40,231 bases of DNA from a virus. The stretch lies in IMG/VR virus record IMGVR_UViG_3300024344_000042, positions 1-40,231 of that record; one strand, 5' to 3'. The notes beneath the pieces are model-generated. The model was not told the DNA's origin. It saw nothing but the letters and a program-made list of their open reading frames with translations, and made no database searches. Positions within the stretch are counted from its first letter, which is position 1. Each line of letters begins with the position of its first letter. Positions 13,013-21,757 of this stretch are shown here, in pieces. A program made the translations under genes and the position numbers.

Positions 13013-13809
13013 CGGCCGCGTTGAGCCCGCAAGAGCGGGCGCTGATCGCCAAGGTGGTGGCCGACGGCATGGTGCGCCGGGTCGGGCCGCGCACGCCGCC
13101 GCCGGTGGTCTCGGACGCAAGGGGGGATGCCGACGCCGCGGCCCGGTGGTCCGGCGTTTCGCTGGCTCCGGCGCCGCGCCGGGTGCGGCAGATGGGCATC
13201 CGGCAGGCGCTGGAGTGGGCCTTCGGGGTCGAGATGGCCCGCCTGCGTTTCAACGACAGCGGCGCCCCGCAGGCGCCGGCCTTCGGGATGGAGTTCGTGC
13301 TGATGGAGCGCGCCATGCTGGGCCAGGAAGTCGACACCAGCCGCGGCCGGTCGTCGCCCGCCGACGATGCCGAGCTGATCGCCGACGCTGTGCAGTCGCA
13401 GCTGCGCCCGGCCGAGGCGCTGTGGGTGGCCGAGCTGGCGCGCAGCATGCGCAGCCCCGACCCGCTGGTCGGCGTGGTCCCGAAATGTGTGCCGGTCGCG
13501 TGGAGCCGTGCCACGCGGCATGGCGCTGCCATGGGCAAGGCGGAGGTGGTCGAGACCATTCGCTACCACGGGCGCCGCGGTTGGGTCGAGCGCCAGGTGC
13601 GGGCGACACCGGTGCGCTTTGTCCCGGATGCGGCCGAGATCGCGGCGGCCCGGCGCACATGGCTGGACTGGTGGGGCCACATGGTGACGCTGTCCGCGTT
13701 CCTGCGCGCGGTTGACCTGCGCTGGGTCGAGATCACCGACCGGATGCCGCCCATGCGGCCCTGGGCGGTGCAGGAATTTGGGCAACGTCAAAGAAACAAG
13801 GCGAATTGA
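13009..13809 (+). CDS. Hypothetical protein, last gene of early-right region
   Basis: 266 residues from ATG 13009. Features include RQMGIRQALEWAFGVEMARL and FNDSGAPQAPAFGMEFVLME in the first half, then HGRRGWVERQVRATPVRFVP and RTWLDWWGHMVTLSAFLRA. The last segment, reading VEITDRMPPMRPWAV, is common at the ends of phage proteins with unassigned roles. Its stop nearly touches the TTGACA of the promoter at 13806. A late-gene regulator is conceivable from position alone. Confidence 0.55.
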   Translation: MTAALSPQERALIAKVVADGMVRRVGPRTPPPVVSDARGDADAAARWSGVSLAPAPRRVRQMGIRQALEWAFGVEMARLRFNDSGAPQAPAFGMEFVLMERAMLGQEVDTSRGRSSPADDAELIADAVQSQLRPAEALWVAELARSMRSPDPLVGVVPKCVPVAWSRATRHGAAMGKAEVVETIRYHGRRGWVERQVRATPVRFVPDAAEIAAARRTWLDWWGHMVTLSAFLRAVDLRWVEITDRMPPMRPWAVQEFGQRQRNKAN

Positions 13810-13834
13810 CATCACTCGATTTTACATCTATTGA
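13806..13834 (+). promoter_or_regulatory. Sigma-70-type promoter before the packaging/structural operon
   Basis: TTGACA at 13806-13811 and TATTGA at 13829-13834 with a 17-bp spacer, overlapping the end of the preceding gene. The spacer is AT-rich (gattttacatc) in an otherwise GC-rich region. It precedes a run of about 30 same-strand genes, so it is a good candidate for the late promoter or a contributor to it. Confidence 0.5.
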
Positions 13835-13854
13835 CTGGCGACAGTGAACACAGC

Positions 13855-13885
13855 CGCGCCCGGAGGGACCACCCCGCCGGGCGCG
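13855..13885 (+). terminator. Hairpin in the leader of the late operon
   Basis: A perfect 9-bp stem, CGCGCCCGG paired with CCGGGCGCG, with a 13-base loop, followed by TTGCGTTTTGG. It lies just downstream of the candidate late promoter and before the HNH gene. The T-run is interrupted, so it could act as a weak terminator, an attenuator or an antitermination target. Confidence 0.4.
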
Positions 13886-13907
13886 TTGCGTTTTGGGGGT
13901 GCGACCG

Positions 13908-14258
13908 GTGAAGATGCTGAAGCCGCTGGGACCGCGGCTCAAGTCCGACCTGCCCTTCCTGCTGCCGGTGTCCGACTATGACCGTCGCCGCTCGGATCGG
14001 GCGCCGTGGCGCAAGTGGTATGGGCTGGCGCGATGGAAGAAGCTGCGATGGTCCTGTCTGGTGCGGGACCACTTCACCTGTGCGATGTGCGGGCGGATCG
14101 AGGCCGACACCGGGCAGCTGCACGCGGACCACGTGCGGGCCCATCGGGGCGATCCGGCCAGGTTCTGGGACGCCGGCAACGTGCAGACGCTATGCGCGCG
14201 GTGCCACAATTCGAAGAAACAGAAACAGGAGCGCCGCGCGGCGCGCAACAAGGGGTAG
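13908..14258 (+). CDS. HNH endonuclease, packaging-associated
   Basis: 116 residues if starting at GTG 13908 (ATG 13914 also possible; GGGGG upstream favours either). Core: FTCAMCGRIEADTG, LHADHVRAHRGD and NVQTLCARCHNSKKQ, giving the two CxxC zinc ligand pairs and the D-H and H-N catalytic residues of the HNH family. Position immediately before the terminase genes is typical of HK97-type phages whose HNH protein stimulates the large terminase nuclease at cos sites. Together with the terminase this suggests a cos-type mechanism. Confidence 0.9.
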   Translation: MKMLKPLGPRLKSDLPFLLPVSDYDRRRSDRAPWRKWYGLARWKKLRWSCLVRDHFTCAMCGRIEADTGQLHADHVRAHRGDPARFWDAGNVQTLCARCHNSKKQKQERRAARNKG

Positions 14259-14401
14259 AGGGTCACACCGGGGCGAGGGCCCGCCATGGTCGGGCCCGGC
14301 GGCGCGACCCCGGGCGCGCTACAGGTAGGGGTAGGGGGGGGTCAATCCCCCACCGGCCGCCGCCGCTCTACCGGCCCTGTTCCCTCACGCGGAGAGTTTT
14401 T

Positions 14402-14890
14402 TTGGCGCAGGATGCAGAATCTGACCTGTTCGGGAACCCTTCCCGGCCGGGGCGAGGGTGTCGTGGGCGGCCGCCGTATGAGCCTACAGAGAAAGATCGC
14501 AACAAAGTCAAACTGTTACTGGCAATAGGCTGGTCGAACACGCGGATCGCCAATGCGCTTGACGTGTCGGCCGCAACCCTGAAGCGGTATTTTAGATCCG
14601 ACCTCAAGGTGCGCGACCAGATGCGCGACCGGCTGGAGGCGCGGCGCTTCGAGGCGGTGGCGCAGGCGGCGCTGGACGAGGGCAACATGACGGCGCTTCG
14701 CGAGCTCAATCGCATGCTCGAAAAGTCCGACCTCATGGAAGCCGCGAGACGGGTGCAGGCGCGGGACGAGGATGACGAAAAGCCGGCGAAGCTGGGCAAG
14801 AAAGCCGTGGCCCAGCTGGAGGCGCAAGTGGCCGGCGAGGGCTCGGACTGGGGCGACGATCTTCTCAGCCCGACGCAGAGGATCAACTGA
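14402..14890 (+). CDS. Terminase small subunit
   Basis: 162 residues, starting at TTG 14402 with GGAGAG five bases upstream; no suitable ATG or GTG precedes the conserved part. The N-terminus has GRPPYEPTEKDRNKVKLLLA then GWSNTRIANALDVSAATLKR, a helix-turn-helix that recognises the packaging site. A helical middle (AAQAALDEGNMTALRELNRM) serves oligomerisation. It lies one base before the large subunit. Its partner and order match the usual small-large terminase pair. Confidence 0.85.
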   Translation: MAQDAESDLFGNPSRPGRGCRGRPPYEPTEKDRNKVKLLLAIGWSNTRIANALDVSAATLKRYFRSDLKVRDQMRDRLEARRFEAVAQAALDEGNMTALRELNRMLEKSDLMEAARRVQARDEDDEKPAKLGKKAVAQLEAQVAGEGSDWGDDLLSPTQRIN

Positions 14891-14891
14891 C

Positions 14892-16607
14892 ATGACCAAA
14901 ACCCTGCCGCTGGATCGAACGGGCTGGTCGACGGCGGTGCCGGATTGGGGTGACCGTATCCGCGAAGGCCGGTCGCTGCTGCCGGACCTGCCGCTATTCG
15001 ACGACCAGGGCGAGCGCGCCTTGCGCATCTTCAAACGGCTGCGGATGCCGGACGAGCCGGGGTTGCCGACCTACGGCGAACTGTGCGCCGACTGGGTGTT
15101 CGACCTGGTTCGGGTGGTGTTCGGCAGTTTCGACCCGGAGACGAAGCGACGGATGCTGCGCGAGTTCTTCATCCTGGTGCCGAAGAAGAATGGCAAGTCC
15201 TCGATCGCGGCGGCGATGATCGTGACCGCGGCGATCATGAACGAGCGCCCCCGGGCCGAGCTGCTGCTGATCGCGCCGACGATGAAGATTGCCGACACGG
15301 CTTTTCGCAATGCCAAGGGCATCATCGAGTGCGACCAGGAGTTGTCGAAACTGTTTCATATCCGCGACCACCTGAAGACGATACGTCACCGGCTGCTGGA
15401 GGCCGAGATCATGATCAAGGCCGCCGACACCAGCGTGGTTACCGGGGGTCGGGCCACATACACGTTGATCGACGAGACCCATGAGTTCATCCGCAAGGCG
15501 GCGGCCGCCGACATCTTCTCGGAGATTCGCGGCGCCATGGCGTCGCGCCCCGATGGTTTTCTGATGCAGATCACCACCCAGTCGAAGGGGCCGCCGTCCG
15601 GCGTGTTCGACAAGGAACTGACCCGGGCCCGCGCGGTGCGCGACGGCGAACTGGACTGGCCGCTGTTGCCATTGCTTTACGAGCTTCCGCCTGACCTGGC
15701 CAAGGACTGGAAGAACCCCGAGACATGGCCGCTGGTCAATCCGAATTACGGCCGGTCGGTCGATCCCGTTTTCCTGCATGACGAGCTGAAGAAAGCCGAA
15801 ATGGATGGGCCCGCCGCCCTGGCGCTGACCGCCTCGCAACACTTCAACGTCGAGATCGGCGTGGGCCTGCGGGTCGAGAGCTGGCTGGCGGCCGAGTATT
15901 GGGGCGCCGCCGAGGACCCGGAACTGACGCTTGACGAGATCATCGAACGATCAGACGTCGCGGTGATGGGGGTCGACGGTGGCGGACTGGACGATCTGCT
16001 TGGCGTGGCCGTGCTGGGGCGTTGCGCCACGACCGGCAACTGGCTGCACTGGGCGCACGCCTGGGCCCACGAGGACGTCTTCGCGCGGCGCAAGGAGGTT
16101 GCCTCGGCGCTGCGCGGCTTCGCTGAAGACGGCGATCTGACGGTGGTATCGGGTGCCGAACCCCAGGCAGACCTGGACGGCGTGGCGGCCCTGGCTGAAC
16201 GCCTGAAGACGGCTGGCCTGCTGCCTCGGGCCGAGGCCATCGGTGTCGATCCGCAAGGTGTCGTGGCCTTCACCCAAGCGATGGCGGCGCGAGGCATCAT
16301 CGAGGACCAGATGCCGCGGGTCGGCCAGGGCTACAGGCTGAGCCCGGCGATCTGGGGACTGGAGCGCATGCTGAAGGACGGGTCGTTTCGTCACTCGGGC
16401 CAGCGGCTGATGAACTGGTGCATCGGCAATGCCAAGATCGAGCAGCGGGGCTCGGCAGTGGCGATGGAGAAGGCGACGGCCGGCAAGGCCAAGATCGATC
16501 CGGTGATCGCGATGCTGAACGCCTTCATGCTGATGGCGCGCAACCCGATGGCCGCCCTTCCGGCCACCCCCTGGGACATGGACCCTGAATTCAGGATGAG
16601 CGCATGA
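14892..16607 (+). CDS. Terminase large subunit
   Basis: 571-residue packaging motor. The ATPase domain has Walker A VPKKNGKS (about 96-103) and Walker B YTLIDETHE (190-198), with the coupling motif ITTQSKG near 227-233. The nuclease domain includes MGVDGGGLDDL (359-369), with D362 a likely metal ligand, and the late GVDPQGV. Length matches the Terminase_1 family. Starts at ATG 14892; the stop overlaps the portal start. It translocates DNA into the prohead through the portal ring and cuts it. Confidence 0.95.
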   Translation: MTKTLPLDRTGWSTAVPDWGDRIREGRSLLPDLPLFDDQGERALRIFKRLRMPDEPGLPTYGELCADWVFDLVRVVFGSFDPETKRRMLREFFILVPKKNGKSSIAAAMIVTAAIMNERPRAELLLIAPTMKIADTAFRNAKGIIECDQELSKLFHIRDHLKTIRHRLLEAEIMIKAADTSVVTGGRATYTLIDETHEFIRKAAAADIFSEIRGAMASRPDGFLMQITTQSKGPPSGVFDKELTRARAVRDGELDWPLLPLLYELPPDLAKDWKNPETWPLVNPNYGRSVDPVFLHDELKKAEMDGPAALALTASQHFNVEIGVGLRVESWLAAEYWGAAEDPELTLDEIIERSDVAVMGVDGGGLDDLLGVAVLGRCATTGNWLHWAHAWAHEDVFARRKEVASALRGFAEDGDLTVVSGAEPQADLDGVAALAERLKTAGLLPRAEAIGVDPQGVVAFTQAMAARGIIEDQMPRVGQGYRLSPAIWGLERMLKDGSFRHSGQRLMNWCIGNAKIEQRGSAVAMEKATAGKAKIDPVIAMLNAFMLMARNPMAALPATPWDMDPEFRMSA

Positions 16608-17842
16608 AACTCTGGCCCTTTCGTCAACGCGAAGAGCGGGCGGCCCCGGATGTCGCGGTGCCGCAGAGCGACCCGAACTTCCTGCGCATCCTGGGCCTTG
16701 ACGCGGGCGCGATGTCGGTCAGCGATATTGCTGTCACGACTGACAGCGCGCTGGGGGTCCCGGCGCTGTGGGCGGCGGTCAATTTCCTGGCCGGGACAAT
16801 CGCGGGATTGCCGCTGCCGGTCTATGATCGCGCAGACGATGGCGGCCGGAAGAAGGTCGTCGGCGGCATCGCGGCTTTGCTCAGCGGCGCGGTCAACCCG
16901 GCCACGACGTCCTTTGCCTGGCGAAAGCTGTCGATGGAGCACCTTCTGACGGGCGGGCGTTGGCTGAGCTTCATCGAGCGGGCGCCTTCGGGAGAGGTCA
17001 TCAACATCTGGCCACTGGACCCGTCGCACGTCACGATCCGCCGTCGGGACTGGACGCAAAGCTACGAATACCGCCCGCCCAACCAGCGCCCCGTGGTCTA
17101 TGGCGCCGAGGATATCATCGATCTGCCGTTCATGTTGCGCAGTGACGGTCTGAGCCATCGCGGGCCGATTGCCGCGAACAAGGACGTCATCGGCCTGGCG
17201 ATTGCGGCGACGCGATACGCCTCGCGATATTTGCAGAAGGGCGGCGTGCCGCCGTTCGCCATCACCGGAAACTTCCAAAGCACGGCGGCGCTGCAGCGCG
17301 CCGGCGACGACCTGGAGGCCGCGGTCAAGAAGGCCGCGGCCGAGGGGCGGCAGGCCTTGACGCTGCCGCTGGGGCTGGAGGTCAAACCGATCGGGGTGGA
17401 TCCCGAAAAGAACCAGCTGGTCGAGTTGCAGCGCTGGAGCGTTGAACAGGTGGCACGCATCTACAGCCTGCCGCCCACGTTCCTGCAGGACCTGACCCAC
17501 GGGACGTTTTCAAATTCGGAACAGCAGGACCTCCACTTCGTGAAGCATACGCTGTCGCGCTGGGTGCGGCAGATCGAGCAGGAGCTGAACCTCAAGCTGT
17601 TCGGCCGCGGGCGCACCGACCGCTACGTTGAGATCAACGTGGATGGCCTGCTGCGCGGCGATTTCAAGACCCGGATGGAGGGCTATGCCCTTGGCATTCA
17701 GAACGCGATCCTGACCCCGGAAGAAATCAGGGTCATGGAGAACCGGGAGAAGAAGGCCGGGGGCGATCAGTTGATGATTCAAGGGGCGACCGTGCCGCTG
17801 GGCAGCCAGCCCGGTGCGCCGCAAGGAGGCAAAAATGGGTAA
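16604..17842 (+). CDS. Portal protein, HK97 family
   Basis: 412 residues, normal for the family. Recognisable parts are ALGVPALWAAVNFLAGTIAG near residues 48-67, NIWPLDPSHVTI, YEYRPPNQRPVVYGAEDIID, and a late block WSVEQVARIYSLPPTFLQDL followed by GTFSNSEQQDLHFVKHTL. It should form the dodecameric vertex ring. The end overlaps the protease gene by eight bases. Its start overlaps the terminase stop (ATGA). Confidence 0.95.
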   Translation: MKLWPFRQREERAAPDVAVPQSDPNFLRILGLDAGAMSVSDIAVTTDSALGVPALWAAVNFLAGTIAGLPLPVYDRADDGGRKKVVGGIAALLSGAVNPATTSFAWRKLSMEHLLTGGRWLSFIERAPSGEVINIWPLDPSHVTIRRRDWTQSYEYRPPNQRPVVYGAEDIIDLPFMLRSDGLSHRGPIAANKDVIGLAIAATRYASRYLQKGGVPPFAITGNFQSTAALQRAGDDLEAAVKKAAAEGRQALTLPLGLEVKPIGVDPEKNQLVELQRWSVEQVARIYSLPPTFLQDLTHGTFSNSEQQDLHFVKHTLSRWVRQIEQELNLKLFGRGRTDRYVEINVDGLLRGDFKTRMEGYALGIQNAILTPEEIRVMENREKKAGGDQLMIQGATVPLGSQPGAPQGGKNG

Positions 17843-18440
17843 GTTCGAAGCGCGCGGCCAGTTCATCCGGCTCCCGGCCGAGGTGCGTGAAAGCGAGGGC
17901 GACATCCAGGTCGCGGGCTACGCGGCGGTCTTCAACCAGGAGGCCGACATCGGCGGCTATTTCCGGGAACGCATCGCGCCGGGCGCCTTCACGGACGCCA
18001 TCGGCCGCGACGATGTCGCCTTCCTGTTCAACCACGACGAGGACACGGTGATGGCCCGCACCCGCTCGGGCACGCTCACCCTGTCTGAAGACGACCACGG
18101 TTTGAAGATCGCCGCGCGGCTGGAGCCCGGTGACCCGGACGCGCAGCGGGTGCTTCACAAGATGCGGCGCGGCGATATCGACAAGATGTCGTTCGCCTTC
18201 TTTCCCGAAGTGGAAGAGTGGGACACCTCGGGCGACGTGGCCGTGCGGACGCTGAAAACGGTGCGGCTGCATGATGTGTCGGCGGTGACATGGCCGGCCT
18301 ATGACGGGACCGAGATCGCGCTTCGCAGCCTTGCGGCGCATCGTGACCAACAGCGCCGCAGTGGCAATTTCGCGGCAACGCAGCGGCGGTTGCGGATGAA
18401 GACGGACTACCTCGGCCGGATCGGCCGGGAGAACGGCTGA
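17835..18440 (+). CDS. Prohead protease, HK97 family (S78)
   Basis: 201 residues from ATG 17835 after AAGGAGG. Family blocks: GYAAVFNQEADIGGYFRERI, APGAFTDAI, FLFNHDEDTVMART with catalytic His67, and DIDKMSFAFF with nucleophile Ser119. It cleaves the delta domain of the major capsid protein during maturation and is itself destroyed. A terminator follows before the capsid gene. Confidence 0.95.
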   Translation: MGKFEARGQFIRLPAEVRESEGDIQVAGYAAVFNQEADIGGYFRERIAPGAFTDAIGRDDVAFLFNHDEDTVMARTRSGTLTLSEDDHGLKIAARLEPGDPDAQRVLHKMRRGDIDKMSFAFFPEVEEWDTSGDVAVRTLKTVRLHDVSAVTWPAYDGTEIALRSLAAHRDQQRRSGNFAATQRRLRMKTDYLGRIGRENG

Positions 18441-18469
18441 CCGGCCCCGCGCCAGGACGCCTATCGAGC

Positions 18470-18492
18470 GGCCGCCTTCGGGCGGCCTTTTT
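18470..18492 (+). terminator. Rho-independent terminator between protease and capsid genes
   Basis: GGCCGCC-TTCG-GGCGGCC, a perfect 7-bp stem with a stable UUCG loop, followed by TTTTT. It sits 29 bases before the major capsid start. Partial termination here, with a fresh or antiterminated transcript beyond, would separate expression levels of protease and capsid. Confidence 0.85.
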
Positions 18493-18520
18493 GATGGTGA
18501 ACACAGAAAGGAACCATCTC

Positions 18521-19798
18521 ATGAAGACCCTGAAAGAGCTGCGCGAGCAGCAGGCGCGGATTGCCACCGAGGCCCGTGCCAAATGGGACGAGATCAAGGG
18601 CGACACGCCCGAAGATCGTGGCCAGGAGATTGAACGCGAGTTCGACAAGATGATGGCTGACCACGACGCGCTTGGCGCGCGCGCGGAGCGGCTGGAGAAA
18701 CTGGAGCGCGCCGAACGGTCGGCCAAGTCCGAACCGGACCCGCGCCGCCCAAACGCCGCCGGTGAAAGCCCGGGCGCGGACGAAGGTGCCGTTGTGCCAA
18801 ACTACCGCGAGGCGTTCCACGCCATGTTGCGGGCCCAGGGCAACGAGGCCCTGCTGAGTGTGGAGCAGCGTGCGGCCCTGCGGGCGGGATATGCAAGCAT
18901 CGGCGCGGAAGAGCGGGCCCAGACCGCCGGAACCGATGCGGCGGGTGGCTACCTGGTGCCGACCGAACTGGCCAACATCCTGGTCAAGTCCATGGCGGCC
19001 TATGGCCCGATGTATGACGACAACGTCACCACCGTGCTGACCACGACCGGTGGCGGCCAGATCGACATCCCGACGGTCGACGACACCGCTGTCGCGGCCG
19101 GCACGCACACGGAGGGGGCCACGCTGGCCGACACCGGCGCCAAGGACGTGACCTTCGGCCTGAAGTCGCTGAACGCCTACGCCTACAACACCGAGTTTCT
19201 GCGCATCTCGAAGGAACTTGTGGACGATTCCTTCTTCGTCGTCGAGCAGGTGATCGGCAGTCTGCTCGGGGAACGGCTGGCGCGGATTGCCAACACCAAG
19301 TTGACCACCGGAACCGGCTCGGGCGAGCCGAATGGCATTGTCACCGCCTCGGCACTGGGCAAGACGGCCGCTGGCACGGCGGCGCTGACGGCCGACGAGA
19401 TCATGGATTTGCTCCACTCGGTCGATCCGGCCTATCGCGAGGCGCCGGGGTCGGTGTTCATGTTCAATGACAGCACGCTGTCGGCGATCAGGAAGCTGAA
19501 GGACGGCAACGGCAACTACCTGTGGCAGATGGGCAATGTGCAGCAGGGCGTTCCGGGCAACATTCTTGGCTATCGCTACCACATCAACCAGGCGATGGAC
19601 GCGCTGGCCGCCGCCAAGAAGGTGGTGCTGTTCGGTGACTTCGGCAAGTATTTCGTCCGCAAGGTCGGGGGGCCGTTGGTTGGTGCCGTGCAGGACAAGG
19701 ACTTCTGGCCGGGCTTCGGGATGGCCGGGTATGTCCGGTTCGACGGTGAACTGACCGACACCGCCGCCGTCAAGCACCTGATCACCGCCGCGGTCTGA
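18521..19798 (+). CDS. Major capsid protein, HK97 fold
   Basis: 425 residues from ATG 18521 with AAAGGA upstream. Residues 1-75 are a charged coiled-coil delta domain (LKELREQQARIATEARAKWD, FDKMMADHDALGARAERLEK) expected to be removed by the protease. The mature part starts near YREAFHAMLRAQG, with the canonical GTDAAGGYLVPTELANILVK, IDIPTVDDT and LGERLARIANTKLTTGTG. The C-terminal part holds FDGELTDTAAVKHL. No separate scaffold gene is present, as usual for this type. Confidence 0.96.
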   Translation: MKTLKELREQQARIATEARAKWDEIKGDTPEDRGQEIEREFDKMMADHDALGARAERLEKLERAERSAKSEPDPRRPNAAGESPGADEGAVVPNYREAFHAMLRAQGNEALLSVEQRAALRAGYASIGAEERAQTAGTDAAGGYLVPTELANILVKSMAAYGPMYDDNVTTVLTTTGGGQIDIPTVDDTAVAAGTHTEGATLADTGAKDVTFGLKSLNAYAYNTEFLRISKELVDDSFFVVEQVIGSLLGERLARIANTKLTTGTGSGEPNGIVTASALGKTAAGTAALTADEIMDLLHSVDPAYREAPGSVFMFNDSTLSAIRKLKDGNGNYLWQMGNVQQGVPGNILGYRYHINQAMDALAAAKKVVLFGDFGKYFVRKVGGPLVGAVQDKDFWPGFGMAGYVRFDGELTDTAAVKHLITAAV

Positions 19799-19821
19799 GC
19801 CTGCTGGCCGCTGACAGCGGA

Positions 19822-19850
19822 GGGGGCGACCTTCGGGTCGCCCCCTTCCC
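19822..19850 (+). terminator. Strong terminator-like hairpin after the capsid gene
   Basis: A perfect 10-bp stem, GGGGGCGACC paired with GGTCGCCCCC, with a TTCG loop (19822-19845), followed by TTCCC. The T-tract is weak, so it may stop part of the transcription or protect the capsid mRNA 3' end. It lies 24 bases after the capsid stop. Confidence 0.7.
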
Positions 19851-19870
19851 TTTGCCGAAGGAGAGTTTCA

Positions 19871-20053
19871 ATGAAAGTCAGACTTCTCGTGTCCCGCAGC
19901 GGTCTTGACGGCGCGTTCAATCGCGGCGACGAGATCGACGTTCCCAAAGGCGAGGCCGCCCGCATGATCGAAGCGGGCCAGGCCGAGCCGGTGCGCAGCG
20001 CCAAGCCGCAGACGGCGACGAAACGCGCCCGTCCGGAGACGGCGACGAAATGA
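19871..20053 (+). CDS. Small head-region protein
   Basis: 60 residues with a Shine-Dalgarno (AAGGAGAG). The first 40 residues are folded-looking (KVRLLVSRSGLDGAFNRGDE, GEAARMIEAGQAEPV), resembling small SH3-like proteins often found after HK97 capsid genes; the last 20 are basic, with repeated TATK/RPETATK. It overlaps the connector gene by four bases. Role unproven; a capsid accessory or connector helper is plausible. Confidence 0.65.
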   Translation: MKVRLLVSRSGLDGAFNRGDEIDVPKGEAARMIEAGQAEPVRSAKPQTATKRARPETATK

Positions 20054-20619
20054 TCCGCCCCACCCGCGTCACAGCGATGTCGGTGTTTCCCGTCACGCTG
20101 ACCGAGGCCAAAGCGCATTGCCGCGTCGACGGGTCCGACGACGACACCGTGATCAGCGAGTTGATCAAAGGGGCAACCGACCTGGTTGGCGAGATGACCG
20201 GGCTGGTTCTGGGCGACGAGGTCTGGCAGTTCGGTTTCCGCGTGACGTCCGGCGACGTGATGTTCCCCAAGGTCCCGGTGCAGTCGATCGACCAGGTGAA
20301 CTATATCGATCCGGACGGGTCGACCCTGTCTGACAGCGTTGCCAACTACGATCTGTTTCCCGATCCCGAGCGGCCGTGGATGCGGCCCAAGCTCGGGCAG
20401 TCCTGGCCGGCGACGTCGGTGCGGGAAGACGCCATTACCGTGCAGTTTTCCGCTGGCGTTGCGGCGGTGCCCGCGGGGTTGAAGACCGCGATCCTGATAC
20501 TTGTGGGCCACTGGTTCGAGCACCGCGAGGCCGTGGTTACCGGAACGATTGCGACAGAGTTGCCGCTCGCGGTCGAGGCGCTGGTTGGCGCCCACCGGCT
20601 GGGCTGGGTCGGTGCCTGA
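20050..20619 (+). CDS. Head-tail connector, gp6-like
   Basis: 189 residues. The N-terminal region VTLTEAKAHCRVDGSDDDTV, then ISELIKGATDLVGEMTGLVL is the standard start of gp6-like adaptors that bind below the portal. The middle is beta-rich (QFGFRVTSG, VQSIDQVNYIDPDG) and the end is helical (LKTAILILVGHWFEHREAV). Overlaps its neighbours by one to four bases, in the conserved order portal-protease-capsid-connector. Confidence 0.9.
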   Translation: MIRPTRVTAMSVFPVTLTEAKAHCRVDGSDDDTVISELIKGATDLVGEMTGLVLGDEVWQFGFRVTSGDVMFPKVPVQSIDQVNYIDPDGSTLSDSVANYDLFPDPERPWMRPKLGQSWPATSVREDAITVQFSAGVAAVPAGLKTAILILVGHWFEHREAVVTGTIATELPLAVEALVGAHRLGWVGA

Positions 20620-20957
20620 TGGCGCGTGCAGGGCATCTGCGCGAGCGCGTCACGTTTCGCCGCTATGCGCAGGTCGATGACGGCTATGGCAATGTCGTGT
20701 CGGGGGCGCCAGCCGATGTGGTCACCGTCTGGGCGGATGTTCTGGAGAGGACTGGACAAGAGAAGCTGGCCGCCGGGGCGCTGGAAGCGGCGCGCCTTGC
20801 GACGCTGCGCGTGCGCTCGTCGACAGAGACGCGGGCCCTGACCGAGGCCGATTTCGTGGTGGCACGGGGGGTGCAGTGGAACATTCGTTCGATTGCCGCG
20901 GTGGGCCGCAAGGGCGACCTGCTCGACATGCTTTGTGAAACCGGAGGGGCGACATGA
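20619..20957 (+). CDS. Head closure / head-tail adaptor protein
   Basis: 112 residues from ATG 20619. Typical head-closure pattern: GHLRERVTFRRYAQVDDGYG with VWADVLERTGQEKLAAGALE, then RVRSSTETRALTEADFVVAR and WNIRSIAAVGRKGDLLDML. This is the SPP1 gp16/HK97 gp7-like fold, a beta barrel that plugs the connector. The next gene starts inside its stop. Confidence 0.9.
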   Translation: MARAGHLRERVTFRRYAQVDDGYGNVVSGAPADVVTVWADVLERTGQEKLAAGALEAARLATLRVRSSTETRALTEADFVVARGVQWNIRSIAAVGRKGDLLDMLCETGGAT

Positions 20958-21301
20958 CCAACACGGTGATCGGCGCCGACCGGGTGCGGCGCAAGCTGGC
21001 CCGGCTGAAAACCCTGGTGCCCAAGCATATGGCGCGGGCGAACCAGTTGTCGGGGGAAGAGCTGATCCGCATCGCGCGGGTGCTGCACCCCGGCGACGGC
21101 GCGACCCGGGCCGAGATCGTGGGCCGGCAGAGTGCCGACGGCAGCTATACCTGCGACTTCGGGTCCAAGGCCAAGGTCACCGAGGGCAAGCGTGGCCCGC
21201 GACCCTTTGTCAACCCGGCGCTGAAAGCCACCGAAAAGAAGCGCAAGCGCCGGCGGTCCGCGGCGGTGGGCAAGGCGGTCAAGGAGGCGATGAATGGCTG
21301 A
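20954..21301 (+). CDS. HK97 gp10-like tail/neck protein
   Basis: 115 residues, small basic protein in the slot of HK97 gp10 (tail completion or head-tail joining). Visible segments are VRRKLARLKTLVPKHMARAN, GEELIRIARVLHPG, ADGSYTCDFGS and a C-terminal basic helix (KKRKRRRSAAVGKAVKEAMN). GPRPFVNPALKATE near the end is characteristic of the family. Overlaps the next gene by eight bases. Confidence 0.88.
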   Translation: MTNTVIGADRVRRKLARLKTLVPKHMARANQLSGEELIRIARVLHPGDGATRAEIVGRQSADGSYTCDFGSKAKVTEGKRGPRPFVNPALKATEKKRKRRRSAAVGKAVKEAMNG

Positions 21302-21707
21302 CGGTCCCGGCCTCGCCCTGCAAAAGGCGCTGGTGGCCACGCTGAAGGCCGACGCCACGCTGGCCGCCCTGGTGGGCGCGCGGGTCTATGACGAGCCGCC
21401 GCAGCCGGTGACCCGGCCCTTCGTGCGGATCGGCAATGTCGACGTGCGGCCCGAACGCGCGGCCGCGGTCACGGCCTGGGCGGTGACCTTCTCGGTCGAA
21501 GGCCACTCGCGGCCGAAACAGGGCCGGGTCGAAGCCACGCGGATTGCCGAGGCCATCGTCGCGGCACTGGACGGCCAGCACGGGTCGATCACCGTGGCCG
21601 GCTTCACCTTCAGCTGGTGTGATTTCGCGGCCCAGACCGTGATCCGCGACAGCGACGGAAAGAGTTACGCGGCCAATATCGCCTTCGAGGCGATGCTGGA
21701 CGTGTGA
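21294..21707 (+). CDS. DUF3168-type tail terminator/completion protein
   Basis: 137 residues. The start ALQKALVATLKADATLAALV, then GARVYDEPPQPVTRPFVRIG matches DUF3168, the tail-terminator family that ends tail tube growth. Later parts AVTFSVEGHSRPKQGRVEAT and RIAEAIVAALDG fit as well. It precedes the tail tube gene by 50 bases. Confidence 0.9.
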   Translation: MADGPGLALQKALVATLKADATLAALVGARVYDEPPQPVTRPFVRIGNVDVRPERAAAVTAWAVTFSVEGHSRPKQGRVEATRIAEAIVAALDGQHGSITVAGFTFSWCDFAAQTVIRDSDGKSYAANIAFEAMLDV

Positions 21708-21757
21708 GCCCTGATCGGCCCTTGGGCAAGGCCTGACGCAAAACGGAGCCTCTTGTT

